DNA of 55,019 bases, from contig CADCFQ010000017.1 in assembly GCA_902800795.1 (NCBI GenBank), forward strand, positions 1 to 55,019. The letters run 5' to 3'. The DNA comes from an uncultured Ruminococcus sp. GTDB lineage: Bacteria; Bacillota; Clostridia; Oscillospirales; Ruminococcaceae. Positions 8,435 to 16,575 of this stretch are shown in pieces. The notes beneath the pieces are model-generated. The model was given only the letters and a program-made list of their open reading frames with translations. It ran no database searches and had not been told where the DNA came from. The translations under genes and the position numbers were made by a program. Numbering within the stretch: position 1 is the first letter of the stretch; the number at the start of each line of letters is the position of its first letter.

Positions 8435-8448
8435 TGACAACGTTGTCA
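8435..8448. promoter_or_regulatory. LacI-type operator, proximal, operon B
   Basis: TGACAACGTTGTCA, the same 14-bp perfect palindrome as at 306-319, again ending exactly 10 bp before a TTGACG -35 box. Confidence 0.78.
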
Positions 8449-8458
8449 TAAGTTATTG

Positions 8459-8487
8459 TTGACGTGAGATGCAAACAGGTGTATCAT
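8459..8487 (+). promoter_or_regulatory. Promoter of operon B (nitrogenase-like operon)
   Basis: TTGACG (8459-8464), 17-bp spacer, TATCAT (8482-8487); predicted leader of about 40 nt to ATG 8534. Same -35 hexamer, spacer length and operator offset as operon A. Confidence 0.75.
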
Positions 8488-8533
8488 AAAGTCATACCAA
8501 ACAAATAGGAAATATATGAAAGGAAGTTACACT

Positions 8534-9691
8534 ATGAGCTATCAAAAGATCGACACCGCCCTTATCCACGGCGGGATATCTACTGACGAGCGGACAGGAG
8601 CGGTAAACGTTCCTATATACCAGACCTCCACATTCAAGCAGGACGGTCTCGGAAAGATGAGAGGCTATGAGTATTCAAGAACAGGCAACCCCACAAGGGA
8701 AGCTCTTGAAGCACTGATAGCAGAGCTGGAGGGCGGCTACGCCGGCTTCGCTTTTGCAAGCGGCCTTGCTGCGGAGACAGCGGTGCTTAGTCTTCTTAAA
8801 ACAGGAGACAGAGTGCTTATATCATCCAACGTATACGGCGGTACATTCAGGCTTTTGAATCAGGTGTTCGACCACTTCGGGATAAACTACACTATCTCCG
8901 AGACAGATGATCCGGAAGCTTTTGAAAAGGATATAACCGATGATGTGAAAGCGGTCCTTATCGAAAGCCCCGCAAATCCTCTGATGACTATCACCGATAT
9001 AAGAGCGGTGGCAGAGATAGCCCACAGACACGGTCTGCTGGTTATCGTTGATAACACATTCATGACACCTTACCTGCAAAGGCCCTTAGAGCTGGGAGCT
9101 GATATCGTTGTCCACAGCGCAACAAAGTATCTCGGCGGCCACAGCGATGTTGTGGCAGGTCTGGCAGTTGTAAAGACAAAGGAACTTGCCGAGAGGATAG
9201 CCTTTATCCAGAATTCCACCGGCGGTGTGCTTCCGCCATTTGACAGCTTTCTTCTTATAAGAGGGATAAAGACGCTGGGCGTTCGTCTTGACAGACACGT
9301 TTCAAATGCTGAAAAGGCAGCAAAGTTTTTGCTTGACCACAAGGCGGTAAAGAGCGTTCACTATCCCGGCCTTGAAAGTGACAAGGGATATGAAGTCAAC
9401 AAACGCCAGGCAAGAAACGGCGGTGTGATGATATCCTTCGAGCTTGAGGACAACTATGATATAAAGGTATTCTTCGAGAGCCTGGAGCTTATCACGCTGG
9501 CAGAGAGCCTCGGAGGAGTTGAATCCCTTGTATGCCACCCTTCCAGTATGACTCACGCATCTATTCCGGAAGAGATAAGAAAGAAGGTCGGGATTACCGA
9601 CGGACTTATAAGGCTGTCCATAGGTATCGAGGATATCGATGATATCCTTGCAGATCTTGACAAGGCGATCAGACTTAGCGAGGTAAGGTAA
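8534..9691 (+). CDS. Cystathionine gamma-synthase/lyase-type PLP enzyme (MccB/MetB-like)
   Basis: 385 residues from ATG 8534, with AAAGGAAG upstream (an ATG at 8516 is part of that leader). Cys/Met metabolism PLP family: YSRTGNPT (47-54), SGLAAE (76-81) and the PLP lysine in SATK (K198). The family covers cystathionine gamma-synthase, cystathionine lyase and homocysteine gamma-lyase, and short motifs do not separate them. The adjacent cysteine/cystathionine beta-synthase-like gene resembles the mccA-mccB pairing used for methionine-to-cysteine conversion, so a lyase role (MccB) is slightly favoured. First gene of the nitrogenase-like operon. Confidence 0.85.
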   Translation: MSYQKIDTALIHGGISTDERTGAVNVPIYQTSTFKQDGLGKMRGYEYSRTGNPTREALEALIAELEGGYAGFAFASGLAAETAVLSLLKTGDRVLISSNVYGGTFRLLNQVFDHFGINYTISETDDPEAFEKDITDDVKAVLIESPANPLMTITDIRAVAEIAHRHGLLVIVDNTFMTPYLQRPLELGADIVVHSATKYLGGHSDVVAGLAVVKTKELAERIAFIQNSTGGVLPPFDSFLLIRGIKTLGVRLDRHVSNAEKAAKFLLDHKAVKSVHYPGLESDKGYEVNKRQARNGGVMISFELEDNYDIKVFFESLELITLAESLGGVESLVCHPSSMTHASIPEEIRKKVGITDGLIRLSIGIEDIDDILADLDKAIRLSEVR

Positions 9692-9692
9692 T

Positions 9693-10573
9693 ATGCTGTA
9701 TAAAGATATGCACGCACTTATCGGAAACACTCCGCTGGTGCGGCTGACAAATATGGGGGTCTCCCCCGATGTAGAAATTTATGCGAAACTGGAAATGTAT
9801 AATCCCTCGGGAAGCGTTAAGGACAGGATCGGAGAGTATATGATCGCTGCCGCAGAGCGTGAGGGAAGACTTAAACCCGGCAGCACAATTATAGAAGCTA
9901 CTGCCGGAAACACAGGCCTCGGTATTGCCTTTGCGGCGCTTGGAAAAGGGTATAAGGCTCTGCCGAAAAGCAGGCTCTTATGAGAGCGCTGGGAGCTCAG
10001 GTGATAAACACACCCAGAGCTGACGGTATGCTGGGGGCTGTAAAAAAAGCAGAAGAGCTCAAAGCTGAGATACCGGATTCGATATCTCTTGAGCAGTTCA
10101 AAAACCCCAATAACCCTCTTGCTCATTATGAAACAACAGGCAAAGAGATATGGGATGATATAGGCGGCAGGGTGACCCACCTTGTTGCAGGCGCCGGAAG
10201 CGGCGGCACCTATTCGGGGATAGTTAAGTATCTCAAAGAGAAAGACCCTGGTATCAGAGGGGTGCTTGCAGACCCGGAGGGCTCGACTATCGGCGGCGGA
10301 GAACACTTTGATTATAACATCGAGGGCATAGGCAATGACTTTATACCTGACACTATGGATATAGATCTTGTGGATCAGGTTGTAAAGATAAATGACGATG
10401 AAGCCTTTTCAGCTGTAGGACAGCTTGCAAGAAACGAAGGCATTATCGCAGGCTCATCTTCCGGAGCAGCGATGGCAGCAGCCGCAAAGCTTGCGAAGAC
10501 ACTTGACAAAGGTGTGATAGTTGCAGTGTTCCCGGACAGAGGAGACAGATATTTCAGCACGGGACTATTTTAA
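9693..10573 (+). pseudogene. Cysteine synthase / cystathionine beta-synthase-like gene, frameshifted
   Basis: One PLP beta-family gene split into two frames. Part 1 (9693-9983, 96 residues) has the PLP lysine motif SGSVKDR and the loop ATAGNTG. Part 2 (9980-10573) has the rest, with GAGSGGTYSG and SSSGAAMA. In part 2's frame, reading upstream gives EKQALMRALGA, the normal continuation. Between GYK (ends 9956) and EKQ (starts 9965) only 8 nt remain, where relatives have about 11 residues. This suggests loss of about 25 nt, removing a core strand and shifting the frame. AGGCTCT occurs on both sides (9955-9961, 9972-9978). Part 1's TGA overlaps part 2's ATG (ATGA), so coupled synthesis of two halves is possible, but the missing strand makes activity doubtful. 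An assembly error is the main alternative. An intact CysK lies at 34871-35800. Confidence 0.8.
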
Positions 10574-10590
10574 GATCGGAGAGACAGATA

Positions 10591-10962
10591 ATGATCTATA
10601 AGATCGCTTTTGCCAGCAGTGACGGTGAAAATGTCAATGTCCATTTCGGGCAGGCAGACAGGTTTTACATTGCAGAGCTTGACACAGAAAAGGAAGACTA
10701 TGAGCTGACGGGAAGTGTAGAGGTATCACCCTCCTGTCACGGCGGTCAGCATGAGCTGTCGGGCTTTGAAAAGGCAGTGAAAGCACTGGACGGCGTAAGT
10801 GCTGTTGTTGCGCAGAGGGCAGGACCCGGAGCTGTGAAGTTTATTGAAGAGAACGGTATCAAAGTTTACCAGATACCGCTCACTATAGAGCAGGCACTTT
10901 GTCTGCTTCTTGAAGAAAAACAATGGGAGGTTGACAAATGGCGATCTCATTTGAAGAACTGA
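10591..10962 (+). CDS. NifX/NafY-type cofactor-binding protein 1
   Basis: 123 residues, dinitrogenase iron-molybdenum cofactor family (PF02579 fold): opening KIAFASSDGENVNVHFGQAD, an RNase H-like strand pattern and VVAQRAGPGA. Family members bind and carry iron-sulfur cofactor precursors between NifB and the catalytic subunits. SD GGAGAGA upstream. Its last 25 bases overlap the NifB-like gene, suggesting coupled translation and direct work with that enzyme, which lacks its own NifX domain. An added CHGGQH stretch near residue 49 could bind metal. Confidence 0.85.
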   Translation: MIYKIAFASSDGENVNVHFGQADRFYIAELDTEKEDYELTGSVEVSPSCHGGQHELSGFEKAVKALDGVSAVVAQRAGPGAVKFIEENGIKVYQIPLTIEQALCLLLEEKQWEVDKWRSHLKN

Positions 10963-11819
10963 CAACAAAACATCCCTGTTTTGCAAAGGGACCCGAAAGC
11001 GGCAACGGCCGTATGCACCTGCCGATAAGCCCCAGCTGTAACATAGAGTGCCGCTTCTGTGAAAGAAGCTTCAATACTTATGAAAAGCGGCCGGGAGTTA
11101 CATCGACAGTTATAACGCCCCAGGAAGCTATTGAGGCTATAAGAAAAGCTCTTGAGCTTTGTCCGGCGATCCATGTGGCCGGCATCGCAGGCCCCGGAGA
11201 CACGCTTGCAAGCCCCTATGCGCTGGAAACTTTCAGGCTTGTCAAAAAGGAGTTTCCACAGCTCGTTAAGTGTATGAGCACTAACGGACTTTTGCTTGCC
11301 GAAAAGGCGCAGGAGGTAATAGAGGTGGGTGTTGATTCATTAACGGTCACAGTCAATGCGGTGGATCCTAAGATCGAAGCTCAGCTCAATGACGGGATCG
11401 TGTGGCACGGAAAACACTACACTGGTGTTGAGGCCGCCGAGATCCTGATCGAGCAGCAGCTGAAGGGAATAAGGCTTATAAGCGAAGCGGGAATAACACT
11501 AAAGGTAAATACGGTCTTTGTTCCGGATATAAATGACGGACATATAGAAGAGATAGCAAAGACCGTTGCCGAGGCAGGAGCGGATATTTATAATATCATC
11601 CCCCTCATCCCCAACCACAAGCTTAAAGATTGTCGTGAACCCGACTGTATGGAGCTTGAAAGAGCGATACTGAAAGCATCGAAATATATAGATGTTTTCA
11701 GACACTGTCAGAGATGCCGTGCGGATGCTGTTGGTATCCCGGGCGGAGAAGACTATGGCAGTCAGATCTATATAAACCTGAAAAAGCTGTCGAGAAAAGA
11801 TACCTTTTCTCACGGCTGA
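10938..11819 (+). CDS. NifB-type radical SAM cofactor synthase (core domain only)
   Basis: 293 residues. Radical SAM motif CX3CX2C at C34, C38, C41 in the NifB context HLPISPSCN, the early C14, and the C-terminal CQRCRADAVG typical of NifB, whose cysteines help hold the extra 4Fe-4S clusters fused into the carbide-centred precursor. No C-terminal NifX domain; two separate NifX-like genes supply it. GGGAGG precedes ATG 10938 inside the preceding gene. By family knowledge it should build an 8Fe NifB-co-like precursor for the NifDK-like enzyme. It corresponds in position and type to MarB of methylthio-alkane reductase clusters. Confidence 0.9.
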   Translation: MAISFEELTTKHPCFAKGPESGNGRMHLPISPSCNIECRFCERSFNTYEKRPGVTSTVITPQEAIEAIRKALELCPAIHVAGIAGPGDTLASPYALETFRLVKKEFPQLVKCMSTNGLLLAEKAQEVIEVGVDSLTVTVNAVDPKIEAQLNDGIVWHGKHYTGVEAAEILIEQQLKGIRLISEAGITLKVNTVFVPDINDGHIEEIAKTVAEAGADIYNIIPLIPNHKLKDCREPDCMELERAILKASKYIDVFRHCQRCRADAVGIPGGEDYGSQIYINLKKLSRKDTFSHG

Positions 11820-11840
11820 AAAATAAATTAAGTGAGGTAA

Positions 11841-12701
<861 letters not shown>

Positions 12702-12715
12702 TAAGGAGAATACAA

Positions 12716-14185
12716 ATGAGTAAAGTCAATTTGAATATACCCGAGGTCGAGATAAGAGAAATAAGACTAGGCTCGATCACGGGCTTTCAGGGAACAGCCA
12801 AGGAACTTGTCAGCGCCTGCTCGGCTTGTTCGGGAAAGCTGAAGGACAAGAACCGTTCTTTCAGTCAGTGCCTCGGCTGCGGAACATCGAACGCTGCCTG
12901 CACACTTACACTTATCCAGGATGCTGCGATAATCTCTCACGGTCCTGTGGGCTGCTCGACGTGTCTGCATGAGTTTGCATTCACCTATCGTGTTAATGCC
13001 TATCTAAGACAGCTGGATCACCCAACACAGAGAAAGATATACTCCACTAATCTTGAAGAGAAGGATACTATCTACGGCGGCGCCAAGAAGCTTGAGAGCG
13101 CTATCCGTGAGGTGTTCAAGAGGGCAAAGCCCAAGGCGATATTTGTTATCACGACCTGTGCTGCAGGTATCATCGGTGACGACGTTGAGAGCGTGACCAA
13201 TGCCGCACAGGATGAGCTGGGCATCCCTGTTGTTGCCGTGTTCTGTGAGGGCTTCCGCTCGAAGATGTGGACCTCCGGCTTTGATGCCGGCTATCATGGC
13301 ATTGCAAGAAAGATAATCAAGCCTGCAAGACAGAAGAGAAACATCATTAACGTTATAAACTTCTGGGGCAGTGATATTTTCAGAGAGTGGTTCGGAGAGT
13401 TCGGCTATGAGCCAAACTATATCACTCCATTCTCTACCGTGGATACGCTCAGCTATTCGAGCGAGGCTGCACTGACAGTTCAGGCCTGCTCGACGCTCGG
13501 AAGCTATCTGGGCGCAGCTCTCGAGCAGAATTTCGGCGTGCCCGAGATAAGAAACTCTCCTCCTTACGGTATCGCACAGACCGACCGCTGGTTCAGGGAG
13601 CTGGGGCAGCATCTCGGCAAAGAGAAGGAAGTCGAGGAGTTTTTAAAGCGCAAGAAAGAGGAATATCTGCCTAAGATCGAAGCACTTCGTGAAAAGCTCA
13701 AGGGCAAGACCGCATATGTCACCGCAGGTGCATCTCACGGCCATTCTCTGCTGGCTCTTTTAAAGGAGCTCGGAATGGAGCCCCAGGGAGCAGCTATCTT
13801 CCACCACGATCCTGAATATGATAACGAAGACGAGCGCTCCGATACACTCAAACACACTGTTGAGGACTACGGTGATGTTCCTAACTATAACGTGTGCAAC
13901 AAGCAGGAATTTGAGCTTGTGAATGTGCTCAACCGCATAAAGCCCGATATCCTTCTTGCCCGTCACGGCGGAATGACCCTTTGGGGCGCAAAGCTCGGAA
14001 TACCCTCACTGCTTGTGGGAGATGAGCATTTCGGAATGGGATATGAGGGCCTTGTGGCTTACGGCGAGAGGATACTCGAAACTATCGAGAACGACGAGTT
14101 TGTAAAGAACCTTGCAAAACACTCGGTAAATCCCTACACCAAGTGGTGGCTCGAGCAGGAGCCCTACACTTTCCTTGGAAAGTAA
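12716..14185 (+). CDS. NifD-like catalytic subunit of a nitrogenase-like reductase
   Basis: 489 residues, oxidoreductase nitrogenase component 1 family. The three cysteines expected to hold a P-cluster-like centre are present: C55 (25 residues before the next), C80 in SHGPVGC and C148 in TTCAAGIIGDD. Candidate ligands for an active-site metal cofactor are also present: C258 (VQACSTLG, like NifD Cys275) and H438 (GDEHFGMGYEG, like NifD His442). Unusual extra cysteines occur at the N-terminus, C35XXC38 and C52XXC55. AAGGAG upstream. Retention of both cofactor ligands, plus an adjacent NifB, suggests a complex NifB-derived cofactor, unlike BchN or CfbD. A MarD-like C-S bond reductase is the favoured role. 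Confidence 0.88.
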   Translation: MSKVNLNIPEVEIREIRLGSITGFQGTAKELVSACSACSGKLKDKNRSFSQCLGCGTSNAACTLTLIQDAAIISHGPVGCSTCLHEFAFTYRVNAYLRQLDHPTQRKIYSTNLEEKDTIYGGAKKLESAIREVFKRAKPKAIFVITTCAAGIIGDDVESVTNAAQDELGIPVVAVFCEGFRSKMWTSGFDAGYHGIARKIIKPARQKRNIINVINFWGSDIFREWFGEFGYEPNYITPFSTVDTLSYSSEAALTVQACSTLGSYLGAALEQNFGVPEIRNSPPYGIAQTDRWFRELGQHLGKEKEVEEFLKRKKEEYLPKIEALREKLKGKTAYVTAGASHGHSLLALLKELGMEPQGAAIFHHDPEYDNEDERSDTLKHTVEDYGDVPNYNVCNKQEFELVNVLNRIKPDILLARHGGMTLWGAKLGIPSLLVGDEHFGMGYEGLVAYGERILETIENDEFVKNLAKHSVNPYTKWWLEQEPYTFLGK

Positions 14186-14217
14186 AGCGGTAAAATAGAT
14201 CAAAGGAGAATTTATAT

Positions 14218-15558
14218 ATGGCAGGACTAATAGAACAGGAGCGTTACACCTGTGCGATAGGAGCACTTCAGACGGTGGTCGCTATCCCCCGTGCTGTGCC
14301 GATACTTCATTCGGGCCCGGGCTGCGGCGTTATGATAAAGGGCTTCTTCGAGCGCTCGGCAGGCTATGCCGGCGGAGAGACAGCTCCTTGTACCAATTTC
14401 AGCGAGCGTGAGGTGGTTTTCGGCGGCACTGACAGGCTGCGCACACTTATAAAGAACACCTACAAAGTTCTTGACACAGACCTTCAGGTCGTTGTTACAG
14501 GCTGTACCGCAGGCATTGTTGGAGATGACGTTGCAAGCGTAGTAGAGGAGTTCCTTTTTGAAGAGGACAGACCGATAGTTCATGTTGAGACATCTGGATT
14601 CAAGTCCAATAACTATGTTTCTCATTCGGCTGTTGTCAATGCGATCATAGATCAGTATGTAAGCCGTTTTGAGGAAGACAATCCCGCAAGGAGCGAGAAA
14701 AACCTCGTAAACGTAATAGCGTCAATTCCTTATCAGGATCAGTTCTGGAAGGGCAACCTGAAAGAATACAAGAGACTCCTCGAGGGACTCGGACTAAAAG
14801 TAAACATCCTTTTCGGACCTCATTCAGGCGGCGTCAAGGAGTGGCAGACTATACCGAAGGCAAACTTCAATGTATTCGTATCGCCCTGGTACGGCGAGCC
14901 GATAGTTAAGAACCTCGAAAGAAGATACGGCCAGCCTTTCTTTAAATTCGGCTATCTGCCTATCGGCGCTAATGAGACAACACGTTTCCTTAACGGTGTG
15001 CTTGATTTTGCACTGGAACAGGGCGCACAGATAGACGAGAAAAAGGCACGCAGCTTTATAGAGGAAGAGGAGAAGGCGTATTACGAGGAGCTTGACAACC
15101 TTGCGACCTTCCTCCTTGAATTCCGTTACGGACTTCCCAACTACGTCCATATCCTTCACGATGCAGGATATGTGACAGGCCTTACAAGATTCCTGCTCCA
15201 TGAGACAGGTGTTGTTCCAAAGGAGCAGTTCATAGTTGACAATGTGCCGAAGAAATATCAGGAGCAGATCGAAGCTGATATCAAGGCTGCTTCTGATAAG
15301 AGAGAGATCCCTGTATATTTCGATCCGGATGCAGGAGCTATGCAGGATATAATCAGAGGCCTTGACAACAAGGGCAGAGGCCTTATCCTCGGCAGCGGCT
15401 GGGACAAGGAGCTTGCAGCAGAGATAGATGCAGACTTCCTCTCCATCGCTTGTCCTACACCTTACCGCATAGTGCTCACCACAAACTATGTGGGCTACAC
15501 AGGCGGTCTGCGTGTCATCGAGGATATCTACAACACCGCACTTGCAACATATAAATAA
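14218..15558 (+). CDS. NifK-like subunit of a nitrogenase-like reductase
   Basis: 446 residues, same family as the D subunit and shorter than true NifK, whose long N-terminal extension is absent. P-cluster-type cysteines are C12 (YTCAIGA), C36 (SGPGCG) and C96 (VTGCTAGIVGDD). No FeMo-cofactor ligand pair is expected in K. AAAGGAG upstream; 32 bp after the D gene. It should pair with the NifD-like protein as an alpha2-beta2 complex served by the NifH-like reductase. Confidence 0.88.
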   Translation: MAGLIEQERYTCAIGALQTVVAIPRAVPILHSGPGCGVMIKGFFERSAGYAGGETAPCTNFSEREVVFGGTDRLRTLIKNTYKVLDTDLQVVVTGCTAGIVGDDVASVVEEFLFEEDRPIVHVETSGFKSNNYVSHSAVVNAIIDQYVSRFEEDNPARSEKNLVNVIASIPYQDQFWKGNLKEYKRLLEGLGLKVNILFGPHSGGVKEWQTIPKANFNVFVSPWYGEPIVKNLERRYGQPFFKFGYLPIGANETTRFLNGVLDFALEQGAQIDEKKARSFIEEEEKAYYEELDNLATFLLEFRYGLPNYVHILHDAGYVTGLTRFLLHETGVVPKEQFIVDNVPKKYQEQIEADIKAASDKREIPVYFDPDAGAMQDIIRGLDNKGRGLILGSGWDKELAAEIDADFLSIACPTPYRIVLTTNYVGYTGGLRVIEDIYNTALATYK

Positions 15559-15563
15559 AAAAC

Positions 15564-15596
15564 AAACAGCTCCTGTCAGAGGCAGGAGTTGTTTTT
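15564..15596 (+). terminator. Terminator inside operon B, before the second nifX-like gene
   Basis: Twelve-pair stem (AAACAGCTCCTG with CAGGAGTTGTTT), 7-nt loop, then TT. The flanking A and T runs make it usable on either strand. The next gene begins 16 bp later with no visible promoter, so it is probably expressed by partial read-through at a lower level. Confidence 0.8.
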
Positions 15597-15611
15597 GAAA
15601 GGGATGATATC

Positions 15612-15944
15612 ATGTCAAAAATAGCTATCGCCACAAGTGACGGCTTCACCGTTAATGAGCATTTCGGTCATGCAAAGTTCTTTTATGTATATGAGCTTTC
15701 TGAAAGCGGACACAGCTTTGTCGAGATACGTGATGCTGTGGCTGTCTGCCAGCAGGCGCTTGGCCATGACACCACCCGGTTTGACAAGATAATAGAGCTG
15801 CTGTCTGACTGTGATGCTGTCCTGGTGCAGAAGATAGGCGAGGGCGCTGCTGCTTATCTTATCGAGAGGGGCGTCAGGGTGTTTGAGGTGAGCGGCGTTA
15901 TAGATGCGGTGCTGGACAGGATCATCGCTGACAGGCTGCTGTGA
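15612..15944 (+). CDS. NifX/NafY-type cofactor-binding protein 2
   Basis: 110 residues, same family as the protein at 10591: KIAIATSDGFTVNEHFGHAKFF at the start and VLVQKIGEGAAAYL in the middle. Clearly diverged from copy 1, so the two may handle different steps (precursor carriage versus insertion or storage). GAAAGGG precedes ATG 15612. It sits after a terminator, and its TGA stop abuts the stop of the convergent acetyltransferase gene. Confidence 0.85.
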   Translation: MSKIAIATSDGFTVNEHFGHAKFFYVYELSESGHSFVEIRDAVAVCQQALGHDTTRFDKIIELLSDCDAVLVQKIGEGAAAYLIERGVRVFEVSGVIDAVLDRIIADRLL

Positions 15945-16433
15945 TCAGAAGCTAAGTCTCATCTGATACCATGAAACTCCGCCGATGACGGATTTATCAG
16001 TGATCCCTTCGTTAACAAAGCCGAACTTCTCATAATAGTGTATAAGGCTTTGTTTGCAGGTCAGTACAAGACCGAGCCTGCCTTCCTCACGGGCAAGCGC
16101 TATAAAAGCTTTCATAAGCTTTGCGGCATAGCCCTTGCGGCGATACCGGGGCCTGGTGTTCAGACCGAACACCATCTGCCATTTTCCTTCAGGAGAGTGT
16201 ATCGAAGAGTCGGAATACATTTCGTCAGTGAGATCAGGGATATCTGTCACAGATCCGTTAATGAAGGATATCACTTCGCCGCTGCCTTCACACAGCAGAA
16301 GAAAATGGTCAGGAAAGACACGCAGCCTTTTTTCAAAGGCGTTTCTGGGCGCTGCCTGATCGAGAGGAAAGCACTCTGCTTCAATTGCAGCCAGAGTATC
16401 AAGATCATCAGGCACTGCTTTACGTATAAGCAT
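15945..16433 (-). CDS. GNAT-family N-acetyltransferase
   Basis: 162 residues from ATG 16433, favoured over an in-frame GTG at 16442 because AAAGGA lies 10 nt from the ATG but only 1 nt from the GTG. GNAT fold with the acetyl-CoA loop NTRPRYRRKGYAAKLMKAF (R/Q-x-x-G-x-A type) and the usual HYYEKFGFVNEG ending. Substrate unknown. It converges on operon B with no spacing and has no evident functional link to it. Confidence 0.85.
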   Translation of the reverse strand: MLIRKAVPDDLDTLAAIEAECFPLDQAAPRNAFEKRLRVFPDHFLLLCEGSGEVISFINGSVTDIPDLTDEMYSDSSIHSPEGKWQMVFGLNTRPRYRRKGYAAKLMKAFIALAREEGRLGLVLTCKQSLIHYYEKFGFVNEGITDKSVIGGVSWYQMRLSF

Positions 16434-16539
16434 ATAACACACATCCTTTATATTTACTGCCTTAATTATACATTCAGCAAAGGCGGTATTTCAAGGGATA
16501 TTTTGTAAATTCATATTCACTATATCAAATAACTATGAA

Positions 16540-16561
16540 ATAAAACTGACAGCAGTTTTAT
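16540..16561 (+). other. Leader hairpin directly before the metA ribosome binding site
   Basis: ATAAAACTG pairs with CAGTTTTAT around a 4-nt loop and ends where the AAGGAGGG site begins. It may space or tune translation initiation. No SAM or other known riboswitch is recognised in the 133-bp leader. Confidence 0.4.
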
Positions 16562-16575
16562 AAGGAGGGAACAAA

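Larger units (their letters stand above)
8195..8533. other. Regulatory region upstream of operon B
   Basis: About 340 bp without a gene. It holds the regulator's terminator hairpin, three AACGTT palindromes and the operon B promoter, each listed separately. Confidence 0.8.

Noticed and set aside
8516..8533. Upstream ATG start for the cystathionine-type enzyme
   Set aside because: The codons at 8516-8533 contain the AAAGGAAG ribosome site itself; ATG 8534 matches the family N-terminus.
9940..9990. Programmed ribosomal frameshift in the cysteine synthase-like gene
   Set aside because: No slippery heptamer is visible, and about 11 family residues are missing at the junction, which slippage would not restore.
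16443..16575. SAM riboswitch or T-box in the metA leader
   Set aside because: The leader is short and shows only a simple 9-bp hairpin; no multi-stem architecture or T-box sequence is seen. The same holds for the cysK and operon A/B leaders.
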